Source: Actinomycetales bacterium
Lineage (GTDB): Bacteria > Actinomycetota > Actinomycetes > S36-B12 > UBA5976
NCBI GenBank assembly: GCA_018969715.1
Contig: JAGWXT010000003.1
Coordinates: forward strand, 124,001-188,000
Reading direction: 5' to 3'
DNA length: 64,000 bases
In this document: piece by piece, positions 23,880 to 31,847 of the stretch
Numbering within the stretch: position 1 is the stretch's first letter
Layout: each line of letters opens with the position of its first letter
Notes under the pieces: generated by a model
Told to the model about the DNA's origin: nothing
Database searches by the model: none
What the model saw: only the letters and a program-made list of their open reading frames with translations
Position numbers and translations under genes: made by a program

Positions 23880-24804
23880 CCAGTAGACCCGGCAGTCCGC
23901 GTGCGGCAAGCCAGTTGCGCGCGGCTGTCGGGTCACAGGACATCACGCTGGTGGCAGCCGCATCCGCCCACCAGCCTGCCACTCCCCACACACTCGCCTG
24001 AAGGATCGCATCGTCTTGCGGGTTTCTGCCGGTAGCCGGGTCGATGATGTGGTGAAAGCGTCCCCACCGTCGCCGCAGGGAGGTGGATGTGACAACCGCC
24101 CGTGCCGGTATCGGCGCCGCCCACACGACCTCATGGAGCACGGGCAGCTCCTCGGAAGACCGGACTGGACCAGCCAACGGCCCGGCTGTGCGGGGTGGCC
24201 GCGCCCGTTCATCGGCAATGACAATGCGCCACGCGTCTGCATCATGAGGTGTTCCGGCAACGACGACATCGCCACCGAGGTTGACGAGCACGCCGGTCGC
24301 GCCAGCGGTCAGTAGTTCAGCGGTGATGAGGTCGGCGGCAAGGCCCTTGCCGATACCACCGGGATCGAGCTCGACGCCGGCGGGCAGGGAGATGGAATTG
24401 TCGGTCACGCGAACTCCCGCCATACCGGGGGAGGGCTCACTCACCGAGGATGGCCTGGGGTCCTGCTCGACAACCCACGCGAAGTCACGGTCGTAGCCGG
24501 CAGCCCGCAGCGCTGGCAGGACCGTTGGGTCGTAGCGCCCGTCGGTACGCTGCCAAGCGACCATCATGCGGGAGACAAGAAGGTGCAGATCCTCGCCAAC
24601 CGGCTGCTCCCCCATGCCGGCGGCTGCGTTGAGTCGGCTCAGGGCGCTGTCTGGACGAAAGCGCGACCAGCAGCCTTCGAGTATCCCGACGCGATCCACG
24701 GCGCACGTCAACAGGGCACCGACGTGCGTCGTCGGTGCATCCACCCGGACGACGCAGTCGGTGCCCATCGCGCGAAACTCAGCGATCAGGGAACTGGACT
24801 TCAA
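23827..24804 (-). CDS. apbE: FAD:protein FMN transferase ApbE
   Basis: ApbE attaches FMN covalently to a threonine of exported flavoproteins. Motifs are FRAMGTDC near the N-terminus, GRYDPTVLP, VELDPGGIGKGLAAD, VNLGGDVVVAG, and HHIIDPATGRNP with the metal-binding Asp nearby. I place the start at a TTG at 24804: it overlaps the upstream stop as TTGA and yields 325 residues, the normal length, whereas the long frame to 25212 overlaps the upstream coiled-coil gene and is not ApbE-like. No FMN-binding-domain protein with the usual flavinylation motif is visible nearby, so its substrate is unknown. Confidence 0.88.
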   Translation of the reverse strand: MKSSSLIAEFRAMGTDCVVRVDAPTTHVGALLTCAVDRVGILEGCWSRFRPDSALSRLNAAAGMGEQPVGEDLHLLVSRMMVAWQRTDGRYDPTVLPALRAAGYDRDFAWVVEQDPRPSSVSEPSPGMAGVRVTDNSISLPAGVELDPGGIGKGLAADLITAELLTAGATGVLVNLGGDVVVAGTPHDADAWRIVIADERARPPRTAGPLAGPVRSSEELPVLHEVVWAAPIPARAVVTSTSLRRRWGRFHHIIDPATGRNPQDDAILQASVWGVAGWWADAAATSVMSCDPTAARNWLAARGLPGLLVTQSEVLPVESARDDSH

Positions 24805-25154
24805 CTGCCGGCACTCACTGCCTGCGGCTTGGGCTGTGGGGTGGCACGGGGTGAGATGGGTGCGGCCGCAGCCGGTGCGGGAGTCGCGGGTACCGGGACG
24901 CCCGCAGCTGCCAGTGCCCTTCGATACTGCGCCAACCGGTCGGCCTCCGTCTGGAGGGCGGACTCTACGTCGGCCAACGCAAGCTCCCTGCTTTGAAGTT
25001 CCGCAACCGCGCTTGCCAGCTGCGCACGATCGGCGGCCACCTGAGCCTGATCGCTCCCCGTCCGCACCCCGATCACACCCACCAGCCCAAGGAACGCGCT
25101 TGCGGCGATTCCAACGGACATGATCCGACCGGTTGTGGATGGACCTGTGCCCAT
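24801..25154 (-). CDS. Membrane-anchored coiled-coil protein
   Basis: 117 residues, family not recognised. One membrane segment (about residues 12-30) is followed by a heptad-rich helix (about 34-78, DQAQVAADRAQLASAVAEL onward) and an Ala/Pro-rich tail. The ATG has a strong AAAGGAGG six bases upstream. It is the first gene of a two-gene operon with apbE, whose TTG start overlaps its stop. It might be a scaffold or the exported partner of ApbE, although no flavinylation motif is apparent. Confidence 0.75.
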   Translation of the reverse strand: MGTGPSTTGRIMSVGIAASAFLGLVGVIGVRTGSDQAQVAADRAQLASAVAELQSRELALADVESALQTEADRLAQYRRALAAAGVPVPATPAPAAAAPISPRATPQPKPQAVSAGS

Positions 25155-25335
25155 GACTGCCTCCTTTGCTGATTACCGCTCGAACATGGATGGATTCGAC
25201 GGTAGGCGCCACGCGTGAAGATCACCGCAGGGGACGGTGAAGGCAAGGTAAGGTCCGACTCTGCGGCGGGATTGCGGGCCAGGGGCGTGGACTGCCGATG
25301 ACCGCTGAGGCAGCCGGACGGAAGGGCTTCATAAC

Positions 25336-26574
25336 GTGAGGGCGCAGGCAGCGGCTGTGATGGCCGAGGTGGATCGACTTGGACAGGTGGACGAGGCATG
25401 CAGTCTTCGTGTCACTGGGGTTCGGTTCGTCCCGCTGAGTTACCAATTCCCTGCCGGTGATGAGCAACGCTGGTCCGGTGGGATCCTCCCCGGTGTGACC
25501 GCCGGGGTCATCGAGGTGACCACCGACGACGGCATTGTGGGCTATGGGGAGACCTATGCGGCGACATTCGCTCCGACGGTTGTCGGGGCGATCATCGCCC
25601 ACCTTGAGCCGCTGCTCATCGGATCACCCGCTGGCGAGATCACGCGCACGTGGCAGCGGTGCTGGTCCCGCCACCTCTACTGGGCGCGATCAGGTGCCCT
25701 TGTCGCGACCCTGTCGGGAATCGAGATGGCGCTGTGGGATGTCTGCGGGCGCGCCCTCGGTCGGCCGGTGTACGACCTACTCGGCGCAACCGGTCGCACC
25801 GACATCGCCTGCTACGCCTCCGGTGGAATGCAGAAGCCACCTGCGTCCCTGCGGGCTGAGCAAGCCGGCTATGTCGCCGCCGGTTTCGGTGGCAGCAAGA
25901 TTCGCGGCGGTCACGATGCCGGTCACGATGCCGAGGTGGCGGCGACAGCACGGGATGCGGTCGGCCCGTCGTTCCCATTGGCGGTCGACGCCGTTCAGGG
26001 CAGCAACCCGCAACCATGGACGCAACGTGAGGCTATTGCCGCCGGCCGGGCCTTAGCGCAGTACGACCTGCTGTGGCTTGAGGAGCCGTGTGGTGCACTC
26101 GACATCGAGGGCTACGTTGCCTGCCGACGGGTGCTTCCGATGCCGATCGCGGGAGGCGAGACCCTCACCACGGCACTGGAGTTCCTGCCGTTCTTCGAGG
26201 CTGGTGCCTTCGACATCGTCCAGCCTGATGCCGCGCACACCGGCGGAATCGGTGAGGCCTTGAAAGTGGCCCGCCTCGCGGAGCTCTACGGTGTGCGTAC
26301 CGCGATGCACGTATGGGGCTCGGGGATCTGCGTTCGCGGGAATGCGCACGTTGCCTTCGCCGCGGAGTCCTGTGACTGGCTGGAGTATCCGACGATCCCC
26401 AACCCGCTTATCGCCGCCTTGCAGCAGCAGCCGCTCACCCCGCACGGGGGGCGCGTGAGCCGTCCAGTGGAGCCGGGGCTGGGGGTGATGATGCCTCCGA
26501 GTGCGGTCGCGGACTACCAGTTCACGGCCGGCAACGCCTACCGGTTCGCGCGCGCACGGGGCGCTGACGGCTGA
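25336..26574 (+). CDS. Enolase-superfamily enzyme (mandelate racemase subgroup)
   Basis: Up to 412 residues. The metal ligands are Asp in AVDAVQG, Glu in LWLEEP and Glu in IAGGET. The DxxHTGG segment (QPDAAHTGGIGEA), HVWGSG and Glu in SCDWLEYP match the Asp-His dyad and Glu of mandelate racemase relatives, which racemise or dehydrate sugar acids. The usual KxK pair is Lys-Ile-Arg here (SKIRGG). With the sugar region nearby it may dehydrate an aldonic acid, but this is inference. The true start is uncertain; homology begins only near SLRVTGVRF, so GTG or ATG codons up to 25390 are possible. It overlaps the next gene by 37 bp. Confidence 0.85.
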   Translation: MRAQAAAVMAEVDRLGQVDEACSLRVTGVRFVPLSYQFPAGDEQRWSGGILPGVTAGVIEVTTDDGIVGYGETYAATFAPTVVGAIIAHLEPLLIGSPAGEITRTWQRCWSRHLYWARSGALVATLSGIEMALWDVCGRALGRPVYDLLGATGRTDIACYASGGMQKPPASLRAEQAGYVAAGFGGSKIRGGHDAGHDAEVAATARDAVGPSFPLAVDAVQGSNPQPWTQREAIAAGRALAQYDLLWLEEPCGALDIEGYVACRRVLPMPIAGGETLTTALEFLPFFEAGAFDIVQPDAAHTGGIGEALKVARLAELYGVRTAMHVWGSGICVRGNAHVAFAAESCDWLEYPTIPNPLIAALQQQPLTPHGGRVSRPVEPGLGVMMPPSAVADYQFTAGNAYRFARARGADG

Positions 26575-27545
26575 CCGTCGGCGGGATACAGCTGGCGATC
26601 GACGATGAAGCGGGCCGCGGTGACCGTTGGGGGTGGCGACGGTTGGGAGCGCAGGGAGACATTGAGGAAGAGCACCACCACGAGCACAGCGGCCATCTGG
26701 AACAGGGAGACCAGCAGGGCCGTTGCGGCTAGCGCCAGCCAGCCGGGTAGGGGCGTCTGGCTCCACAGTCGGTAGACCAGCCCGGCCACGATCGCGGCGC
26801 TGAGTGTGCCCATTGCGGCCAAGCTGAGCGCAAGCAGGCGCGCAAAGGCGGTATCGGCGAATGCGGCCATGCCCGCGACACCGTGCATCACCAGTGGCAG
26901 CAGGCTCATCCGGGAACGCCCCGCGGTGCGGTGCCCACGATCGAGGGGAACTCGCTCAAGAGGCAGCCGGCAGCGCATCAGTGTTGCCGGGTAGTGATTC
27001 CACAGTTCGGGCATCAGGGAGATGCGCGTCACGGCGGCCGCGGGCAGGAGGGAGAAGTTCCCGAAGTCGAGACGCTGACCGGTGAGAGCCCGGAAGAGCC
27101 AGCGGTAGGTCACATAGGAGACACGGAAGCCCCACGCCTCGGATCGCTTGCGCCGCTCGGCGACGATGATCGCATCGGGGCGGTTGCCGTGGGCCTGCCA
27201 GAGGGCAGGGCAGTCCGCGGGACGATCCTCACCATCGGCATCCATGATCAGGACGGCGTCGAAGCAGTTCCGTTGTGCCAGGTCAACCAGGCCGGCAGCG
27301 ATCGCACGCTGATGACCGACGTTGACCCCCAGCCGGATCACCTCCACCGGCCGTGAGGTCAGAGCGGCGAAGTCCAGGGTGCATGGCTCAGTTGAGCCAT
27401 CGTCCACGATGACGAGTGTGTGCTCCGGCAGCCCGGTGTCGGCGTTCAATCCGCTGAGCAGGGGGGCTATGCACGACCAGTCGTTGAAGACCGGGGTGAG
27501 GATCGCCAGCCGTGGTGATCGGCCATGCACCTCGGCTTCGGGCAC
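26538..27545 (-). CDS. Membrane-anchored family 2 glycosyltransferase
   Basis: 335 residues. The GT-A domain has ILTPVFNDWSC, VIVDDGSTEP, NVGHQRAIAAGL and the DXD-like motif IMDADGEDRP. Two membrane helices near residues 235-255 and 275-300 follow, as in DPM1/GtrB-like enzymes, which move sugars from nucleotide donors to a lipid carrier. The GTG start has only a weak ribosome site. Its 3' end overlaps the convergent enolase-family gene by 37 bp. Confidence 0.85.
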   Translation of the reverse strand: MPEAEVHGRSPRLAILTPVFNDWSCIAPLLSGLNADTGLPEHTLVIVDDGSTEPCTLDFAALTSRPVEVIRLGVNVGHQRAIAAGLVDLAQRNCFDAVLIMDADGEDRPADCPALWQAHGNRPDAIIVAERRKRSEAWGFRVSYVTYRWLFRALTGQRLDFGNFSLLPAAAVTRISLMPELWNHYPATLMRCRLPLERVPLDRGHRTAGRSRMSLLPLVMHGVAGMAAFADTAFARLLALSLAAMGTLSAAIVAGLVYRLWSQTPLPGWLALAATALLVSLFQMAAVLVVVLFLNVSLRSQPSPPPTVTAARFIVDRQLYPADGQPSAPRARANR

Positions 27546-27595
27546 CTGTGCAGCCTAGATCACCGGGCGCCGAGCAGGAGCCGCGCTGGCAGCGC

Positions 27596-28390
27596 CTAGG
27601 GGCTGACCGGACCGCTCGGGGCAACGGCGTCCAGCCCGCTGAGGGGGCGGCACTCCGTGGCGACCGTCCATCGCCATCCAGCGTCGGTGCGCAGCCAGTC
27701 ATGGGTGACCGGCAGCTGCGGGTCCAGCGTCAGCAGCCGCTCACGGCTGCTGTCGAAGAAGCGAGCCAGGCCGTCACGATCCGCTTCCGCCGGCTGGAGT
27801 CGATCCGACAGCGTGATGGCAGCTGTGGCCTGATAGCCGGCACTGCCATCGGCGAGCGTGCAGGCGGTGGCATCAATGATCGGACCGGTCAGGCCGTCAT
27901 CACCCCAGATGGTCAGCCCCGTTGCGGCGAAGAGGATCTCCTGCATCGCGGAGTCCACGCCGAATCCGGTCTGCAGGGCGGAGCCATACGTTGCCTGCCC
28001 ATTGCGCAGTGAGGAGAGGCTGCCGACCTGAGTGGCGATGGCGATGGCGAGCACCAGTAGTGCGATGGCGGCCGAGATTGCCTTGGCCCGACGTGGCCGA
28101 AATGCCGTCAGGATGAACATCACCGTGGCCACCAGGCCCGCGGCAAGCCCGGCAGCACCACTGACGACTGCCAGCGTTGTTGCCGAGGAGCACCCCTCCC
28201 CGAGGCAGCCGACCGAGCCGATGGACAGATAGAGCAGGACGGGCGGAATGAGCAGGGTGAGGACCAGCGATCCAAGGGCGAGGAGGGCGGCGATGATCCG
28301 GACCAGTGGGCGTCGGTGGCGCTCAGGCTCTCGCGCCGGCGCGCCCTCAGTGCGCGCCTCCGTTGGCTCCTGCGGGGGTTCAATCAGCAT
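27596..28390 (-). CDS. Membrane protein with extracytoplasmic C-terminal domain, unknown
   Basis: 264 residues. A charged N-terminus of about 30 residues is followed by three hydrophobic segments (about 32-55, 68-92, 102-118) and a soluble C-terminal half with two Cys (IIDATACTLADG and VATECRPLSG) that could form a disulfide outside the cell. I do not recognise the family. It is co-directional with the glycosyltransferase downstream, 50 bases away. Confidence 0.6.
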   Translation of the reverse strand: MLIEPPQEPTEARTEGAPAREPERHRRPLVRIIAALLALGSLVLTLLIPPVLLYLSIGSVGCLGEGCSSATTLAVVSGAAGLAAGLVATVMFILTAFRPRRAKAISAAIALLVLAIAIATQVGSLSSLRNGQATYGSALQTGFGVDSAMQEILFAATGLTIWGDDGLTGPIIDATACTLADGSAGYQATAAITLSDRLQPAEADRDGLARFFDSSRERLLTLDPQLPVTHDWLRTDAGWRWTVATECRPLSGLDAVAPSGPVSP

Positions 28391-28900
28391 GGGTGGACCC
28401 TAGCCCGCTGACTCGGTCAACCGAGCGATGGCAGCTCGAGCGACACCCCCAAGGTGGCTGCTATTTGTCGGTGCGCTTTTGACGCCTATTGGCGCACACA
28501 CGGCTCGCATCGGGTGAGGTGATCCGTCTCGGACCTTAGTTCGTTGGTCCACATTTGTTCCCGGTCCACTCACCTTCGGCTGCTCGTGTCGTGGTGGTGG
28601 TCTTGTCTCGGCCGGTGGGCGTCCCGAGGACTTGGTCGATGTCCTACTCCTTGCGGGTCGCGGCGAGAGGTGCCGATATCCTCATGGGCGCTGATGAGCG
28701 ACCGCGACAGCCAATTCAAGGGGTCGGGCGCGACGGGCCTCGTGGATCCTGAACCACTATGTTGCTGACCCTGCGCCTCAGTGGGTGGGTGCTCGGTTGA
28801 GGGCATCGATGTGTCGGTCAAGGAGGCTCGCAGTGGACGCCTGTGATTGCCCAAGGAGAAGACATTCAGCGTTGCTGGAGGCCCACGTGGAGGTGGCGCC
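28391..28900. other. 510-bp gap with no supported gene
   Basis: Short open frames here have no recognisable motif and overlap one another on both strands. A GTGCGC/GCGCAC inverted pair with a 15-base loop lies at 28471-28497. The last 12 bases hold the ribosome site of sbtA. This gap marks the beginning of the accessory-looking zone that runs to about 38.6 kb. Confidence 0.5.
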
Positions 28901-29860
28901 GTGAGCGCGGAACTCCTGACGGCTAGCATCTTCTCGGTCCCCGTCCTGGCCTTTGCACTTGGCCTCGTAGCGGCTTTGATCCGTGCCGACCTTCGGCTAC
29001 CTGAAGCCGTCTATCAGGCAACGTCCATCTACTTGTTGCTCGCGATCGGCATCAAGGGCGGGGTTGCCCTTCGCGAGCAATCTCTGCTCGAGATCGCCGG
29101 CCCGGTAGGCGCCACGATCGCATTGGGCATCATCACCCCGATATTTGCCTTCTTCATGCTGCGTTTGATGACGCGACTGTCGCGCGTGGATCGCGGCGCA
29201 ATGGCGGCTCACTTCGGATCGACATCACTGGTAACTTTCACAGTCGCCTTGGTTTACCTGGACGTGATGGCGGTTCCCTATGAGGGCTACATGGCTACTT
29301 TGCTTGCAGTCATGGAGGTCCCGGGAATCCTGGTGGGACTCCTGCTCGCCGGTCGACAATCGCGCCACGCACGCTGGACTACGTCGACGCGTGAAGTGTT
29401 TACCAGTCGCTCGGTCGTGCTGCTGGTCGGTGGCCTGGCCATTGGTGCGCTCGCTGGCCCTGTCGGCTACGAGAAGGTGGAACCCTTCTTCGGTGCGCCC
29501 TTTGCCGGGGTACTGGCGCTGTTCCTGCTGGAGATGGGCATTCTCGCTGGGAAGCGACTTGGCAGCGTGCGTGACGCCGGTTGGGGGCTGCTTGCATTCG
29601 CGCTGCTGTTCCCGCTGCTGGCAGGGGCCTTGGGAGTCTTCACCGGGGCAGCCGTTGGTCTGAGTCAAGGTGGGGCCATGGTTCTGGGGGTACTGTGTGC
29701 GAGCGCTTCCTATATCGCAGCCCCCGCGGCGGTCCGCCTTGCGTTACCGACCGCAAATCCCGGAATCACGTTGACGACCAGCCTTGGCATCACTTTCCCC
29801 TTCAATTTGGTTCTGGGCATACCGATCTACTGGGCGATTGCGCAGACAGTCGTTTCGTGA
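28901..29860 (+). CDS. sbtA: Sodium-dependent bicarbonate transporter SbtA
   Basis: SbtA is a Na+/HCO3- symporter first known from the cyanobacterial carbon-concentrating mechanism. This 319-residue protein has about ten membrane segments in two halves. It carries the typical LLLAIGIKGGVAL, HFGSTSLVTFTVAL, LLEMGILAGKRL and CASASYIAAPAAVRLALPTANPGI motifs, the last being the conserved substrate/cation region. The GTG at 28901 has GGAGGTG upstream. sbtB follows 35 bases on. It presumably supplies bicarbonate for carboxylases. Confidence 0.9.
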   Translation: MSAELLTASIFSVPVLAFALGLVAALIRADLRLPEAVYQATSIYLLLAIGIKGGVALREQSLLEIAGPVGATIALGIITPIFAFFMLRLMTRLSRVDRGAMAAHFGSTSLVTFTVALVYLDVMAVPYEGYMATLLAVMEVPGILVGLLLAGRQSRHARWTTSTREVFTSRSVVLLVGGLAIGALAGPVGYEKVEPFFGAPFAGVLALFLLEMGILAGKRLGSVRDAGWGLLAFALLFPLLAGALGVFTGAAVGLSQGGAMVLGVLCASASYIAAPAAVRLALPTANPGITLTTSLGITFPFNLVLGIPIYWAIAQTVVS

Positions 29861-29895
29861 TGCGTCAAAGCGGCTAGAACCAGAGAGGCTGGAAG

Positions 29896-30216
29896 ATGAC
29901 GAGTGGTCGCACGAAGGTCAAGTGCATAACGATCGTTGCTGAGGTGATTCTGGAACAGCGAATCCTTGATGACTTGCGCGCATGTGGTGCGAGGGGCTGG
30001 ACGGTGACCAACGCACGAGGGGCCGGCCCGCAACACCGTCAAATCAGTGATTTCGAGGGTGGCAATAGCCGGATCGAAGTGCTGGTGGACGCGGGAGTGT
30101 CGGAAAGGATCTGGCAGCTACTCGAGCGCGAGTACTTTCCCGATTTCGCTGTCAGTGCCTGGCTCACGGATGTTGAGGTGGCACGCCCTGATCGCTATGA
30201 AACCAGCCCCAATTAG
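29896..30216 (+). CDS. sbtB: PII-like bicarbonate transporter regulator SbtB
   Basis: 106 residues with the PII ferredoxin-like fold: an opening beta strand, DDLRACGARGWTVTNARGAG (the T-loop base characteristic of SbtB), then SRIEVLVDAGVSERIWQLLEREYFPDFAVSAW. Cyanobacterial SbtB binds cAMP/AMP/ADP and inhibits SbtA. The C-terminal Cys-x-x-x-x-Cys R-loop found in some SbtB proteins is absent here. It forms an operon with sbtA. Confidence 0.88.
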   Translation: MTSGRTKVKCITIVAEVILEQRILDDLRACGARGWTVTNARGAGPQHRQISDFEGGNSRIEVLVDAGVSERIWQLLEREYFPDFAVSAWLTDVEVARPDRYETSPN

Positions 30217-30227
30217 GTCTTCGCACG

Positions 30228-30269
30228 AGCGCGCCCGGAGAGACTCGAACTCCCAACCTTCTGATCCGT
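30228..30269. other. Duplicated tRNA-Arg 3' half: candidate attachment site
   Basis: These 42 bases are identical to 36468-36509, which is the 3' half of the tRNA-Arg(ACG) gene from the anticodon to just past the 3' end. The partial copy lacks the 5' half and cannot be a tRNA. Phage-type tyrosine recombinases integrate at tRNA 3' halves and leave just such a duplicated att core on the far side of the inserted DNA, 6.24 kb away here. Confidence 0.8.
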
Positions 30270-30428
30270 CGTGCAGTCCGGTCGAGGTCTTCCCACACCC
30301 ACGTGGACCCTCGAGGAGGACTCCTCCCATGGCCGGCAGGAGGCCGGGAACCGCACCGTCGACCGCTCGGGCACGGTTATCCCCGCAGGGAGAATACCGG
30401 GAATTTCCGCCAGCTTAAGAGGGATTCC

Positions 30429-30480
30429 GCAAGTGTTTTGTGCGGTGCTTCGCAAGTGATTTATACGGTGCTGTGCAAGT
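30429..30480. repeat. 22-23-bp direct repeats near the att copy
   Basis: GCAAGT recurs at 30430, 30452 and 30475. The first two copies extend into similar units (GCAAGTGTTTTGTGCGGTGC and GCAAGTGATTTATACGGTGC). The 22-23-bp spacing puts them on one face of the helix. The surrounding 30270-30534 holds no gene; a perfect GGAGGA-C-TCCTCC palindrome is at 30315-30327. Confidence 0.6.
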
Positions 30481-30534
30481 TAGCGGCCTCGGCGTCTCGC
30501 CGGGTTTCGCGACAAGACCTGAACCCGGTTCGCC

Positions 30535-30963
30535 TCAGCGCAGTGGATTGACCCAGCGCACCCCGTCGAACCGGGCGAAGTCGGCATCCTGGGAGTAGAC
30601 CGTCCCGCCGTTCTCGAAGGCCAGGGCCGCGAGGTGCGAATCGGGGATGAGATCCCCACCCCCGCCCGCGGATGCCATCAGCCGCTCCACGATGAAGAGG
30701 TGCTCAGGGCCGGGCACGAGTGCGTCCACCAGCGGGGAGGCCATCCAGCGGCGAAGGTCGTCGATCGCGTCAGCAACCGGCGCTGGATCGGGCATGATCC
30801 GCGGGTTCGTCATGAGCCGGACATAGGCAATGCACACATGCCAGGCCAGGCCGATCCGCTCCGGGCCCTGCTGGGCTGATGCCCACCACGACCACGAAGC
30901 CTCGTGGTGCTCGCTGTCGGCATTCATCGCGTGCAGGAGCACGTTGACATCTGGGACGATCAC
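30535..30963 (-). CDS. vapC: VapC-family PIN-domain toxin
   Basis: 142 residues. The PIN active-site acids are Asp5 in IVPDVNVLLHA, an acidic group in the middle, and DSHLAALAFENGGTVYSQDADFARF near the C-terminus. Relatives are ribonucleases that cleave tRNA or rRNA. The GTG start overlaps the antitoxin stop as GTGA, and a much longer frame upstream is the antitoxin read out of phase. It sits inside the putative tRNA-Arg island. Confidence 0.88.
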   Translation of the reverse strand: MIVPDVNVLLHAMNADSEHHEASWSWWASAQQGPERIGLAWHVCIAYVRLMTNPRIMPDPAPVADAIDDLRRWMASPLVDALVPGPEHLFIVERLMASAGGGGDLIPDSHLAALAFENGGTVYSQDADFARFDGVRWVNPLR

Positions 30964-31208
30964 CGCCCCTGCCCGAGGATGCCCTGGTCGTCCAGGCTTG
31001 CCGCCAGCGAGAGCGCCTGGGTCAGGTCCACCCGCGGACGGCCAAGCCGCCTCGGCTCGGGCACCTCGACCTGCCTCGGCGCCGCACCCTCGGCGAGCCC
31101 GGTCCGCAGCGCATCGTTGACCACGTCCCGGAACGGCCGGCCAGACTCCCGGGCCCTCCTGCGTAGCAGCACGGCGAGATCGTCGTCCAGGGTCAGGGTC
31201 GTGCGCAC
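30960..31208 (-). CDS. vapB: VapB-type antitoxin
   Basis: 82 residues: a ribbon-helix-helix DNA-binding N-terminus (RTTLTLDDDLAVLLRRRARE then RPFRDVVNDALRTGL) and a C-terminal tail, PRRLGRPRVDLTQALSLAASL, that would wrap the toxin. GTG start. It normally represses its own operon, and it is cotranslated with vapC. Confidence 0.88.
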   Translation of the reverse strand: MRTTLTLDDDLAVLLRRRARESGRPFRDVVNDALRTGLAEGAAPRQVEVPEPRRLGRPRVDLTQALSLAASLDDQGILGQGR

Positions 31209-31488
31209 GCTCGCTTCGTAGTCTGGGGGGCATCAAGGCATCTTGTTGTCATGTGTTGATGCCTCAGCTAGGGGATTCTGCAGCGCTTCCATCCGGGATT
31301 CCGCAAGACCCTCGAGGGCTGCCGCGATCGACCGATCGACTCCGCGTACTGATGGCCGCCATCCTGGCCGCGATACTCGACCGCGAGGTTCCAGTACTGG
31401 TCACGGCGAAGGAGCATGCGACCGCAGGCGCGCCCACTACCGCAATGATCATCGATGTCTCGAGTTGATCGTTCCCTACGATTCGGCC

Positions 31489-31818
31489 ATGTGATTCCTG
31501 ATCGCGGTCATCGACACCGAAACCGGGCTCGCCTCGGCCGACGAGATGGCGGCGATTGACGAGTTCAACGCCGAACTGGCGGACCGGGGATTCTGGGTGA
31601 TGGCAGGCGGCCTGGAGCAACCCTCGCGGACGATGATCATTGACGGACGAACTGACCCAGCGGTGACGACACCTGGGCCGCTTGTTGCGTCATCGGAGTA
31701 CCTCAGCGGCTTCTGGGTGATCGACGTGCCTGATCCAGCACTGGCACTGGACCTTGCGATCCGTGGGTCGAAGGCCTGCAACCGAAAGGTGCAACTGCGG
31801 AAGTTCCTGGGCGAGTAG
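31489..31818 (+). pseudogene. YCII-related protein with stop at codon 2
   Basis: The frame reads ATG-TGA-TTC-CTG and continues open to 31818, encoding FLIAVIDTETGLASADEMAA to VQLRKFLGE. This fits a full-length YCII/DGPF-domain protein of about 110 residues with AIDEFNAELADRGFWVMAGGL and a FWVIDVPDPALALDLA segment. Family members usually start M-K-(Y/F), so a single change in codon 2 would have created TGA. Either it is a pseudogene, or translation starts at another codon such as the ATG at 31546, or the base is a sequencing error. Confidence 0.65.
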
Positions 31819-31847
31819 GCCAGGAACTCCAACGGCCCAACGACAGG

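Noticed and set aside
28471-28497. GTGCGC/GCGCAC inverted pair as a terminator or operator
   Set aside because: A six-base stem with a 15-base loop is expected by chance in GC-rich DNA.
31253-31468. Short plus-strand frame of 71 codons upstream of the YCII gene
   Set aside because: No motif or ribosome site, and several overlapping frames exist on both strands. I cannot support it as a gene.
31492-31494. TGA at codon 2 as selenocysteine
   Set aside because: No SECIS-like hairpin follows and the family has no selenoprotein members known to me. A nonsense change or sequence error is simpler.
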